Source of the DNA: Chlorobium sp.
Lineage (GTDB): Bacteria > Bacteroidota > Chlorobiia > Chlorobiales > Chlorobiaceae
NCBI GenBank assembly: GCA_005843805.1
Contig: SZXY01000148.1
Span: 1-49,537, forward strand
Direction of reading: 5' to 3'
Length of the DNA: 49,537 nucleotides
Under the pieces are notes generated by a model. The model ran no database searches and was not told where the DNA came from. It worked only from the letters and a program-made list of their open reading frames with translations. Each line of letters opens with the position of its first letter. Within the stretch, counting starts at the first letter, position 1. The position numbers were made by a program, and so were the translations under genes. Shown here one piece after another: positions 11,142-25,097 of the stretch.

Positions 11142-12188
11142 ATGACCGATAACGATACAACAATAACAGCACCTCCCGTTCTTACCGCCAAGGATTTTGC
11201 ATCCGACCAGGAGCCCAAATGGTGTCCCGGTTGCGGCGATCACGCAGTCTTGCAGCAATTGAAAAATCTGATGCCTGAGCTGGGCGTTGCAAAGGAAAAC
11301 ATCGTATTTATCTCTGGTATCGGCTGCTCGTCACGCCTGCCTTATTACATGGCAACTTATGGAGTTCACGGTATCCACGGCAGAGCGCTGCCAATGGCAT
11401 CCGGCCTGAAAACCTCACGGCCTGAACTGAGTGTCTGGGTGGCAACCGGTGATGGCGATGCACTCTCGATCGGAGGCAATCATTTCATTCATACCCTGAG
11501 AAGAAATATTGACCTCAACGTTGTGCTGTTCAACAACGAAATTTACGGACTCACGAAGGGTCAGTATTCACCGACCACGAAGCTTGGACTGAGAACGGTC
11601 ACCTCTCCCTCCGGTGTGATCGACCAGCCGTTCAATACTGCGGCGCTCTCCATTGGTTCGGGTGGTTCATTCTTTGCAAGGGCTTTTGACCGTGATGGCA
11701 AATTCCTCCGCTCGGTACTCAAACGTGCCGCGCAGCATAAGGGAACATCGCTTGTGGAGGTTTACCAGAACTGCCCTATTTTCAACAACGGAGCCTTTGA
11801 AGAGTTTGCTACCCCAGAGAAAAAAGCGGAAAACACCCTTTATCTTGAACATGGTCAGCCTCTCACTTTCGGCAAAGACAAAAACAAGGGGATCATCCTT
11901 GACGGACTCACTCCTGTTATCGTTGATATCACCAAGGCGAAACTCTCCCCTGATGATCTCTGGGTGCACAATGAAGCGGATATCAACAAAGCCTCCATTC
12001 TGGCCCGCTTTGCTGACAATCTTTCAGACTCGGAAAGGTTCCTGCCAAGACCGTTTGGTATCCTCTATGCCGACAATCGGGTAACCTATGAAGATGCTCT
12101 TACTTCACAAATCAATGAAGCCCAGAGCCGAGGATGCGGAACGCTTGAAGAGCTGCTCAAGGGAGAACACTCCTACGAAATCAAGTAA
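11142..12188 (+). CDS. korB: 2-oxoglutarate:ferredoxin oxidoreductase subunit beta
   Basis: [72 protein letters not shown] (TPP-binding). Confidence 0.94.
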   Translation: MTDNDTTITAPPVLTAKDFASDQEPKWCPGCGDHAVLQQLKNLMPELGVAKENIVFISGIGCSSRLPYYMATYGVHGIHGRALPMASGLKTSRPELSVWVATGDGDALSIGGNHFIHTLRRNIDLNVVLFNNEIYGLTKGQYSPTTKLGLRTVTSPSGVIDQPFNTAALSIGSGGSFFARAFDRDGKFLRSVLKRAAQHKGTSLVEVYQNCPIFNNGAFEEFATPEKKAENTLYLEHGQPLTFGKDKNKGIILDGLTPVIVDITKAKLSPDDLWVHNEADINKASILARFADNLSDSERFLPRPFGILYADNRVTYEDALTSQINEAQSRGCGTLEELLKGEHSYEIK

Positions 12189-12211
12189 TCCCCCCAAAGG
12201 AAGAACATTAG

Positions 12212-12246
12212 AAAAAAAAAGCCGGCGTAAAACCCGGCTTTTTTTT
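12212..12246. terminator. Bidirectional intrinsic terminator between korB and accA
   Basis: aaaaaaaaagccgg-cgtaaaac-ccggcttttttttc hairpin with A/T tracts on both sides. Confidence 0.85.
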
Positions 12247-12248
12247 CT

Positions 12249-13256
12249 CTATACCTCTTCTTTACACTCCCCCATTCCTGAAAACTTTTCTACCCGGTCA
12301 TGGACAAGTGCCACAGGATCTTTCGATAAAAGCATTTTCAGCTCCTCGATCAATATACTTTTGAGAGTCCCCGCCATTACTTCAGGATTGGTATGAGCAC
12401 CTCCAAGCGGTTCTGGAATGATCCTGTCAATAATGCCCTGCGCAAGAAGATCCTCGGCAGTGAGCTGCAATGCCTCGGCTGCCTGCTCTTTATAATTCCA
12501 GCTTCGCCATAGAATGGAAGAGCAACTCTCAGGCGAAATCACTGAATACCAACTGTTTTCGGCCATAAGAATCCGGTCACCGACGCCAATGCCTATAGCT
12601 CCTCCGCTTGCGCCTTCTCCAATAATGACGCAAATCACCGGTACGGTAAGCTTCGCCATTTCAAAAAGGTTCCGCGCAATTGCTTCCGCCTGCCCTCTTT
12701 CCTCAGCTTCTATTCCGGGAAACGCCCCTGGCGTATCAATCAGTGTAATGACCGGTTTGCGGAATTTCTCGGCAAGCTTCATCAACCGAAGTGCCTTGCG
12801 GTACCCTTCAGGCTGAGCCATGCCAAAATTTCTGTAGAGATTGGATTTGGTATCCCTCCCTTTCTGGTGACCAATAAACATGACCGACTGGGAAAAACCG
12901 GAAGAACTCTCTTCAATGCGTGCAAAACCGGCAACAATTGCCTTGTCATCGCTGAAATGGCGGTCACCGGCCAGCTCAACAAAGTCCCTGGTCATCATAT
13001 AAATATAGTCAAGCGTATAGGGGCGTTCCGGATGACGGGCAAGCTGCACCTTTTGCCAGCGGGTAAGATTTTTGTAGATCGAGCGGCGAAGCGCGTCAAC
13101 CTTAAGCTCAAGCGTCTCTATGTCATGATTGAGCTGCTCAGTTTCCGCAGGAGCCTGCTCCCGCGTACTGCTCCTGAGACACTGACGCATTTCAGAGAGT
13201 TTGGCTTCAAGCTCAAAGAGCGGTTTTTCAAAATCAAGGACAACTTTCGTGGCCAT
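12249..13256 (-). CDS. accA: Acetyl-CoA carboxylase carboxyltransferase subunit alpha
   Basis: [15 protein letters not shown]..., [57 protein letters not shown]. Confidence 0.95.
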   Translation of the reverse strand: MATKVVLDFEKPLFELEAKLSEMRQCLRSSTREQAPAETEQLNHDIETLELKVDALRRSIYKNLTRWQKVQLARHPERPYTLDYIYMMTRDFVELAGDRHFSDDKAIVAGFARIEESSSGFSQSVMFIGHQKGRDTKSNLYRNFGMAQPEGYRKALRLMKLAEKFRKPVITLIDTPGAFPGIEAEERGQAEAIARNLFEMAKLTVPVICVIIGEGASGGAIGIGVGDRILMAENSWYSVISPESCSSILWRSWNYKEQAAEALQLTAEDLLAQGIIDRIIPEPLGGAHTNPEVMAGTLKSILIEELKMLLSKDPVALVHDRVEKFSGMGECKEEV

Positions 13257-13280
13257 AGTGCAACAGTATTAATGATAAAA

Positions 13281-13315
13281 AAAGTCCACCCAAGCAGAAG
13301 CTCATGATGGACTTT
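13281..13315 (-). terminator. Probable terminator downstream of the HU gene
   Basis: aaagtcca ... tggacttt inverted repeat followed on the minus strand by a T-run. Confidence 0.6.
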
Positions 13316-13343
13316 CAAAAAAAGAGAAATCAAAACGTCGGAA

Positions 13344-13619
13344 TCAACCGCCGACCTCTTCCTTCAAAGCTTTGCCCGGCTTGAACTTGACAACTTTTTT
13401 AGCCGCAATGGTGATAGCTTCGCCAGTCTGGGGATTTCGTCCTTGTCTTTCAGCTCTATCGCCAGTGGTAAACGTTCCAAAACCAACAAGAGTAACATCT
13501 TCGCCACTCTTCAATGTCTCTGTCACAACATTGATAAAAGCATTGACCGCACGCTCTGCATCGACTTTGGTCAGGTTTGCCTTATCGGCAATTTTCTCGA
13601 CTAACTCAGCTTTTGACAT
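13344..13619 (-). CDS. HU-family DNA-binding protein
   Basis: [67 protein letters not shown]. Confidence 0.96.
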   Translation of the reverse strand: MSKAELVEKIADKANLTKVDAERAVNAFINVVTETLKSGEDVTLVGFGTFTTGDRAERQGRNPQTGEAITIAAKKVVKFKPGKALKEEVGG

Positions 13620-13831
13620 ATTAGATGTTTATTATTATTGAAGTAAAATCAACTTTTTTTTTGACCGCTACTAATTACATGAATTTAAACAGTACTTTAC
13701 AAACATGCAATGGCTTTTTACCATAATCCCTCTTTGCTTTTCTTCAATTGGTATTCGACCTGCACTGTGTTATATTTAAGTTCTTTTTATACTAACAAAC
13801 CCTGACTGTCCAAGAAAATTTTTTCCGGCCC

Positions 13832-14398
13832 ATGATTTCAATCAGTAACGTTTCAAAAGGTTCAATTATCCGTTTCAAGGGAGAACCTCATGTTATCGAA
13901 AGCCTCACTCACCGTACTCCGGGAAACCTCCGGGCATTTTACCAGGCAAACATGAGAAATCTGAAATCCGGCAGGAATGTCGAATACCGCTTCAGTGCCA
14001 CAGAGTCGGTTGACCTTATCGTCACCGAGCGCAAGCAATACCAGTATCTTTACCGGGACGGCAGCAGTTTCGTCATGATGGACAACGATACCTTTGACCA
14101 GATCAATGTTCCGGAATTGGCAATAGGATCTTCAGCCCGTTTTGTCAAGGACGGTATCATCGTCACTATTGTCTTTTCAGACGATGGCTCCATTCTTGCT
14201 GTCGAACTCCCCACCTTTGTTGAAGTAGAAGTAACTGAAACAAGCCCGGCATCAAAGGATGACAGGGCAACCAGTGGAACAAAACCAGCAGTAGTTGAAA
14301 CAGGTGCAGAGGTCAACGTCCCGATGTTTATACAGATCGGAAGCATTATTCGCGTTGATACCCGCACAGGTGACTACATTGAAAGAGTAAAAAAATAA
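13832..14398 (+). CDS. efp: Elongation factor P
   Basis: [17 protein letters not shown]...[21 protein letters not shown]-terminal [17 protein letters not shown]. Confidence 0.95.
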   Translation: MISISNVSKGSIIRFKGEPHVIESLTHRTPGNLRAFYQANMRNLKSGRNVEYRFSATESVDLIVTERKQYQYLYRDGSSFVMMDNDTFDQINVPELAIGSSARFVKDGIIVTIVFSDDGSILAVELPTFVEVEVTETSPASKDDRATSGTKPAVVETGAEVNVPMFIQIGSIIRVDTRTGDYIERVKK

Positions 14399-14451
14399 GT
14401 GTTTTCAGGTGAGTTGTCAGGAAGTGAGTTTAAACCTTAAGTAACATTATC

Positions 14452-14910
14452 ATGAACTTTAACGAAATCAAACAGCTTATTGACATCGTCAATAGCTCAG
14501 ATCTTCAGGAAACCATCATCGAGGAGGGAGAATTTAAAATCATCCTGAGGCGTTCTGCTGCAACAGCAGTTCCCCAGTTGAATCCCGTGCAGAGCACAGC
14601 ACCTGTTGTTCAGCAACCTCTCCAGACCACAAGCGTTGCATCATCACCAGCCATCGTTGAAGTGCCTTCCGGTTTGATCGAGTCGCGCTCACCTATTGTT
14701 GGAACATTTTACCAGTCATCATCTCCGGATTCTCCTCCATTTGTTGCCATTAATGACACCGTAAAGAAAGGTGATGTCCTTTGTATTATAGAAGCCATGA
14801 AGCTCATGAACGAAATAGAAGCGGAAGTTTCCGGGACTATCGTTGAAATTCTTGTTGAAAACGGACAGACTGTCGAGTATGATCAGCCACTGTTCCGTAT
14901 TAAACCATAA
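14452..14910 (+). CDS. accB: Acetyl-CoA carboxylase biotin carboxyl carrier protein
   Basis: Biotinylation motif [38 protein letters not shown]. Confidence 0.95.
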   Translation: MNFNEIKQLIDIVNSSDLQETIIEEGEFKIILRRSAATAVPQLNPVQSTAPVVQQPLQTTSVASSPAIVEVPSGLIESRSPIVGTFYQSSSPDSPPFVAINDTVKKGDVLCIIEAMKLMNEIEAEVSGTIVEILVENGQTVEYDQPLFRIKP

Positions 14911-14929
14911 ACATTCATCACCAAAAGCC

Positions 14930-16273
14930 TTGTTCAAGAAAATACTTATTGCAAATCGCGGCGAAATTGCCTTGCGTATTATGCAGACCTGCCGCGAAAT
15001 GGGAATCAGTACGGTTGCAGTTTATTCTACAGTCGATGCCGAATCCATGCATGTCAAATACGCAGATGAAGCTGTCTGCATCGGACCAGCTTTGTCAAGA
15101 GAAAGTTATCTTAACATTCCGCGTATCATTGCGGCTGCGGAGGTAACCAGTGCTGATGCCATTCACCCTGGATACGGATTTCTTGCTGAAAATGCCGATT
15201 TTGCCGAAGTATGTGATTCGGTCAACATCAAGTTTATCGGCCCTACAGCCAAGATGATCAACCAGATGGGCGATAAAAACACGGCCAAGGCAACCATGAT
15301 TGCTGCCGGTGTTCCCGTTGTTCCCGGAAGTCCGGGACTGGTGACCGATCTGAAACAGGCCATTGAAACCGCTAAAAAAACCGGTTATCCGGTTATTATC
15401 AAGCCAACCGCCGGAGGCGGAGGAAAAGGCATGAGGGTTGTTACCGAGGAAAGCCAGTTGGAAAAAGCGCTGAACACTGCACGCAGTGAAGCAGAACAGG
15501 CTTTCGGCAACAGTGGTGTCTATATCGAGAAGTACCTTGAAAATCCCCGTCATGTTGAAATCCAGATTCTTTCTGATCAGCATGGCAACACCATGCATCT
15601 TGGAGAACGCGACTGTACCGTTCAGAGACGCCACCAGAAGCTTATCGAGGAGACCCCTTCACCGGTCGTTGATGAGGCACTGAGAAAGAAAATGGGAGAT
15701 GCTGCCGTTGCTGCGGCAAGTGCCATCAATTATGAAGGTGCAGGCACCATCGAGTTCCTGCTCGATCGACACAAGGATTTCTATTTCATGGAGATGAACA
15801 CCCGTGTTCAGGTTGAGCATCCTGTGACTGAAGAGCGCTACGATGTCGATATCGTCAAGGAACAGATTCTCATTGCTGCAGGTGAATCAATCGCAGACCG
15901 AGTCTACACTCCCAAGGGCCACTCGATCGAGTGCCGCATCAATGCCGAGGATCCGGAACACATGTTCCGTCCTTCTCCCGGTCAACTCCAGGTCTTTCAT
16001 ACCCCTGGTGGACACGGTGTAAGGGTCGATTCACACGCCTATGCAAGCTATGTGGTGCCTTCCAACTACGACTCCATGATCGCAAAGCTCATCGTTACCG
16101 CACACACCAGAGATGAAGCCATTGCAAGGATGTCACGGGCGCTGGATGAGTTTATTGTTGTCGGCATCAAAACAACAATCCCGTTCCACAAGCAGGTGAT
16201 GCACTCTCCTGTGTTTCAGAGCGGTGAGTTCGATACCGGTTTTCTTGAAACGTTCCGGTTTGAAAAGAAGTAA
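14930..16273 (+). CDS. accC: Acetyl-CoA carboxylase biotin carboxylase subunit
   Basis: [29 protein letters not shown]-grasp [25 protein letters not shown]. Likely TTG start at 14930 just after accB; the track's upstream start overlaps accB. Confidence 0.93.
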   Translation: MFKKILIANRGEIALRIMQTCREMGISTVAVYSTVDAESMHVKYADEAVCIGPALSRESYLNIPRIIAAAEVTSADAIHPGYGFLAENADFAEVCDSVNIKFIGPTAKMINQMGDKNTAKATMIAAGVPVVPGSPGLVTDLKQAIETAKKTGYPVIIKPTAGGGGKGMRVVTEESQLEKALNTARSEAEQAFGNSGVYIEKYLENPRHVEIQILSDQHGNTMHLGERDCTVQRRHQKLIEETPSPVVDEALRKKMGDAAVAAASAINYEGAGTIEFLLDRHKDFYFMEMNTRVQVEHPVTEERYDVDIVKEQILIAAGESIADRVYTPKGHSIECRINAEDPEHMFRPSPGQLQVFHTPGGHGVRVDSHAYASYVVPSNYDSMIAKLIVTAHTRDEAIARMSRALDEFIVVGIKTTIPFHKQVMHSPVFQSGEFDTGFLETFRFEKK

Positions 16274-16327
16274 ACAACTTGCTGAGCAATTGTCTATCTG
16301 ACTAAACCGATTGACACTTCCTTCTCT

Positions 16328-16382
16328 TTATACACACTTCAGTCTGCTGTCATAGAAATACAGCGCACTAAAGTGTGTATAA
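16328..16382. repeat. Large imperfect inverted repeat (hairpin) downstream of accC
   Basis: ttatacacacttcagtctgctgt (16328-16350) and acagcgcactaaagtgtgtataa (16360-16382): 23-nt arms, 3 mismatches, 9-nt loop, no adjacent T tract. Confidence 0.8.
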
Positions 16383-16507
16383 TGTTATAATTTCTGTTCC
16401 GCAATCCCATTGCTTTCTTTTGGCAGAACTCAACGTCGCCAATTAATAGACTGCTATATCATCGTCTTTGCTCACTCCGCTTGCAACTCAAATCGTTCAC
16501 GGCAATC

Positions 16508-17737
16508 TCATTTGGAGGCTTCATGCAGCACCTCCTGTAGAAGTTTGTGCCACAGGCCTGCCACGTTGCTCCAATCCAGTTCCGGCCTCTGGGCCCACTC
16601 CAGAGCCCTATAGGCCATTTGCCGTCTATAGTCACAGTCTTGATAGAGTTTCTCCAGGGCTTCTGCCAAGTCCGGGGGATGAATAAACCGCCAGCGTAGT
16701 TTCAAACCCGGATGATCAAAGCTCTCCCTGGCTTTCAACAGCACGCCGCCTCCCGTCCAGAGTTCGCCGCAGGAGCTATGATCCGGAACTATCTGTGGCG
16801 CACCAGTGGCCGCATGCTCAAAGCTCACCAGCCCCCAGCCCTCTCCTCCGCTGGTGTTCACCCCCACATCACAGGCGTTGTAGAGCCTGTTAAGCCATGC
16901 GTCGTCTTGAGTGGGATGGCCTTGCTGGGCTCCAGGGGTGAAAATTAGGCGTCGCTCCAGACCCAGACGCTGGGCTATCTCCTTCAGATGGGGACCCTCC
17001 TTGTCCAGCCAGGTGTGCAGGTAGAGCCTGACCCCGTCTGGTTTCTCCCTTGCAAAGAGGCCAAATCCCTCCAAGGTCAAATCAAGCCTCTTGCGGGGCT
17101 GGTGTTTGTTGGCGTTTAGTACCACAAAGGAGTCGGGCCCGGCCAGTTCCGGCCCCCACAGGGTGGCTTTGGCTTCGCTTCGGGCCAGAAGATCGTGACG
17201 GACCTGGTTGATGGGTGCAAAACAGGCGTCTCGGCCATGAGGGATGATCGCCAGGTTGCGCAGTTCCCCCCCTGCCCGCCGGGCTGCCCGGGCCATCTCC
17301 GCCAAGCCAAAATGGTTGTAGGCCACCACTCTCTGAAACAGCCTCAAGGGCAATACCATCTCAGGAGCCAGGATCTCCCCATCCACCGGACAATAAGCCA
17401 CCACCAAGGGTCGGGGCCACACCATGTTCAAGCGCTGGGCATGGGCCGTGCAGAACCAGATGTCGCCCATGATGAGAATCAGATGTGGCCGCCAATGCTC
17501 CAACAGCTCAACAAGGCGCTCCACCCCATGCATATCTCCCCTCCGGGGATTGCCCCAAATAGGCCAAGGAGCGGCCACTCTCTCTTGACGATGGTTCACC
17601 GCAAGGTGCCGCACCTCGTAATCCAGCGGCAGATGGGTGATGATACCGTGCAGTACCCGAGAAAAGCCTGTTGCCGCCGCGCCGTGGCCAACAACCAACA
17701 GGCGGGTCTTGCCTCTTAGCGAGTCAGATTCCCTCAT
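16508..17737 (-). CDS. Group 1 (GT4-type, GT-B fold) glycosyltransferase
   Basis: VVGHGAAATGFSRVLHGI at the N-terminus; NTSGGEGWGLVSFEHAATGAPQIVPDHSSCGEL contains the GT4 E-x7-E motif. ATG overlaps the upstream stop by 4 bp. Confidence 0.85.
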   Translation of the reverse strand: MRESDSLRGKTRLLVVGHGAAATGFSRVLHGIITHLPLDYEVRHLAVNHRQERVAAPWPIWGNPRRGDMHGVERLVELLEHWRPHLILIMGDIWFCTAHAQRLNMVWPRPLVVAYCPVDGEILAPEMVLPLRLFQRVVAYNHFGLAEMARAARRAGGELRNLAIIPHGRDACFAPINQVRHDLLARSEAKATLWGPELAGPDSFVVLNANKHQPRKRLDLTLEGFGLFAREKPDGVRLYLHTWLDKEGPHLKEIAQRLGLERRLIFTPGAQQGHPTQDDAWLNRLYNACDVGVNTSGGEGWGLVSFEHAATGAPQIVPDHSSCGELWTGGGVLLKARESFDHPGLKLRWRFIHPPDLAEALEKLYQDCDYRRQMAYRALEWAQRPELDWSNVAGLWHKLLQEVLHEASK

Positions 17738-18297
17738 CTCCAGCCTTCCTTAAGCTTCTCCTGGGTTCTGAGGGAGTGTTCTTGCCTCCAATGCAGAATG
17801 AAACCCATATCCCCCCAGGAACCTGACCAATCTCTACCACTCACCTGCACCACAATAAGGGGATGCAAGCTCTTTCCTTGCCAGAGAACGGAAAGAAGTT
17901 CCTTGCAGCCATCTTTTACCACGGTGACTCCATGGCTCTGGCAATGCTCGCAGATCACCAGAGAATGGGCTCTTTGTCCACGGCCATGGAGCTGGCGGCG
18001 TTCCAGTATTTCACGGCAAAGTGGCTCGTGCTCCATGAGTTCCTGGAAGGTGATGGGTTGACGATTCTGGTGCCGATGTGAGACAAACCTCTCACCCTCG
18101 GGGTCGGTCCACCAAACAGGATAGACCGCCCCAGCGGCAAATATGGCTGCCGTGCTTGAAAAACGCCGAAAAACCGGATCCTCTGGCAGATCGGGCAAAG
18201 AGGTTGCCCCCTGCTCCCGCCAGATCTGCTGATAGTCGCCGTGGGTAAGGCGGGTGCCCTGACCGGGGTGGGCAAGCTGGTCTATGGTAGTGGGCAT
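17734..18297 (-). CDS. Uncharacterised protein encoded between the MACPF and GT4 genes
   Basis: In-frame ATG at 18297, 11 nt past the MACPF stop, gives MPTTIDQLAHPGQGTRLTHGDYQQIWREQG...; CEHCQSHG and SGRDWSGSWGDMGFILHW segments; stop overlaps the GT start. No family recognised. Confidence 0.7.
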   Translation of the reverse strand: MPTTIDQLAHPGQGTRLTHGDYQQIWREQGATSLPDLPEDPVFRRFSSTAAIFAAGAVYPVWWTDPEGERFVSHRHQNRQPITFQELMEHEPLCREILERRQLHGRGQRAHSLVICEHCQSHGVTVVKDGCKELLSVLWQGKSLHPLIVVQVSGRDWSGSWGDMGFILHWRQEHSLRTQEKLKEGWR

Positions 18298-18307
18298 TTC
18301 TTTACGG

Positions 18308-19804
18308 TTAACGCTGCATGGCGGTAAGGTCAACCAAGCGGCTCTCTTGCAGGCGCAAAGCCTCTACCTCAACATTGGCCATCGGAGCGGGCAGATCCAG
18401 CCAACCCATAAAAGAGTGCCAATGCTGTGCGCCAGTATCGCAACTGCCGGCCCTCTCAAAGCTCTCGTGCCCCTTGCCTTTACCTATGCCAGGTATGCCC
18501 ACAAAGGCGTAGTTGACATGGGTGGCGTCGCAGGAATACCAGTGGGGGTTGGATTGGGGCAGGTTGTGCACGTTCTCCCAGCTTTCAAGGCCAAAGCCCG
18601 CTCCGCAGTCTATCAGGAAATCATAGAAGCTTTTGGGAGGCAGGCAGGTACCAAGCATCGACCAGGTGCAGAAGGCGAAAATGTGCTTGGAATTTCGCAA
18701 ATACTTGATGTCAGAAAGTGCGTTTAAGTACATCTGGCTACTGTCGAAGAAATTGGCGCTGTAAGACTTGGCAAAAACCACGTCCAGACTCTGGCGATCC
18801 CATGCTGCGAGCTGCATGCCCACCGCCTTACCGCTGCTGGCTGGCAAAACGGGCTTGCCATTGTAGAAGATGACGCAGGAGCCTGTTTTAGACTCAGCAT
18901 AGATCCTCGCTTTTGCGTAGGCTTCCAGAGCAGTTTTCACTGCTTGAGCCTTTTGGCCGGAAAAAAGGGTATCCACGGAGGCAAGGCGAAAATCGATGAC
19001 TGCAGGCATAGCTTCGCAGGAATCCAGCCAGCACTTGTAGGATGTGCTGAAATTATCCGGAAAGCCAGGGGCCAGGGCGGAGAGAATGTTATTATTTCCC
19101 CCAAGGGCGTTGACCGACACGCTGCGGGCATCCGACCATTCCTGGCCAATCTTCCGCCATTCGCCCTCGGCCTCAGCTCCCGCCTTTATGAAAACGGCGT
19201 TGTATTCAGCCTTGATCTTGGTTTTGACCTCCTGCTCGGAATATTTATGGCTCTTGAGCACCGAGCAGGTATAGAAAAGCCTTGATCCTACGTTGACACC
19301 GGTTACGAAATAGGTACCGTACTTGTCAAAGAAACGGAAGAACTGGTAACGGTTTTCTGTGGTGTATTGTTCAGGGATATTCTGAAAATCAGGATCATTG
19401 GTCACCCAGTCGGCCAAGGCCCCGGCGCTGCGATCCTGGAGATCAATGCTCCAGAACTGGGAGAAAGCCTCCATGAGGCCGTACTGGTATTCCTGATCCC
19501 GCTTCACAGTCTGGGCATAGCTGGCGGAAAATTCACCGCTGAACATACCGTATTTGGCGGTAATACCAACCTTGGAGGATATATGTTGCTCCACCTCTAC
19601 CCGTGAATTGAAGGAATAGGAGGTTCCGTAGTGGCTGGAGGATGAATCAAAGCTGGCATTCATGGGCAAGAGAAATCCCTGCCACTGTTTGCTCGTATCG
19701 TACTGGATATTGAATAGCGGCGATATCCTGGACGAAGCATCGTAGCGCCCAAACACGTCAAAGCCATAGCCCAGAATGTCTCCTCCTGGAATTGGAATAG
19801 CCAT
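18308..19804 (-). CDS. MACPF/perforin-like protein with an ILEI/FAM3-like C-terminal region
   Basis: FFRFFDKYGTYFVTGVNVGSRLFYT (aa 155-179) approximates the MACPF signature Y-x6-[FY]-G-T-H-[FY]; N-terminal GGDILGYGFDVFGRYDAS. C-terminal part (YLNALSDIKYLRNSKHIFAFCTW...NYAFVGIPGIGKGKGHESFE) resembles ILEI/FAM3. AGGGAG RBS upstream of the ATG. Confidence 0.82.
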   Translation of the reverse strand: MAIPIPGGDILGYGFDVFGRYDASSRISPLFNIQYDTSKQWQGFLLPMNASFDSSSSHYGTSYSFNSRVEVEQHISSKVGITAKYGMFSGEFSASYAQTVKRDQEYQYGLMEAFSQFWSIDLQDRSAGALADWVTNDPDFQNIPEQYTTENRYQFFRFFDKYGTYFVTGVNVGSRLFYTCSVLKSHKYSEQEVKTKIKAEYNAVFIKAGAEAEGEWRKIGQEWSDARSVSVNALGGNNNILSALAPGFPDNFSTSYKCWLDSCEAMPAVIDFRLASVDTLFSGQKAQAVKTALEAYAKARIYAESKTGSCVIFYNGKPVLPASSGKAVGMQLAAWDRQSLDVVFAKSYSANFFDSSQMYLNALSDIKYLRNSKHIFAFCTWSMLGTCLPPKSFYDFLIDCGAGFGLESWENVHNLPQSNPHWYSCDATHVNYAFVGIPGIGKGKGHESFERAGSCDTGAQHWHSFMGWLDLPAPMANVEVEALRLQESRLVDLTAMQR

Positions 19805-20472
19805 TTTTAGTCTCCCTTATCTATATGTTATTTATTGTGTTATGTCTTGAAATAAAGTTATGGATCGTATCTGGAAAAAACTTTTTTTTGAAAATTTGAC
19901 AACTCCACAACACTCAAATGCCGCCTGTTTTTGAGTTGGCAATGAGGTTTTTAGCGTTTATCAGGAGTTTACAAGAGCAAACCACTGAATTTTGCTTCCA
20001 AAAAACCTTGTCACGAAGAACAACATAGTGATTCTGCTTCTTGTGCAGCAATATAATCGCGCTGAGCCTGCATTATTGCCTGATTTTTGTGAGTTTTCTT
20101 TTCCGGCTTTTTGGAGGTCGGGTTCTTGAGCTTTTTTCACAACACAAAGCTCTTTTTTTAATTCCCGGATGTTCCCCGTTTCGGTAGATCATCGCTGCCA
20201 CTGGACAATGTTGTGCTCACCTCAATGGCTTTTTTTTCTGTTCGGGACGAAGCTTTTCGAGAATGGCAAAAATTCGGTAAGAGCAAACATCAATTGGTGG
20301 TTGATGACTCTATCACATAGTGAATTTCTGAAAAAGAGGTTGGGAGCCAGCTTCTCTGGGGGGCGTACAACACCTTTTCTCACTCATAAATGCTTATAAC
20401 GGAGGGGTTATTACGCTTTGGATCACTGGATTATAATTTTAGTCCTGGTTCGATGTCTTGAAATGTATAAAC

Positions 20473-20504
20473 AAAAAAGGGAGACTCGCGTCTCCCTTTT
20501 TTTG
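20473..20504 (-). terminator. Intrinsic terminator of the rpoBC transcription unit
   Basis: aaaaaagggagac-tcgc-gtctcccttttttt hairpin immediately 3' of rpoC. Confidence 0.88.
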
Positions 20505-20531
20505 TTTCATCTCTTCTGCCAGCGAAAAACA

Positions 20532-25034
<4,503 letters not shown>

Positions 25035-25097
25035 TATCCTTTGTTAAACGACTCTGTTGAACGTCCGTTAATGATGTACACGCCAATTAACACATTA

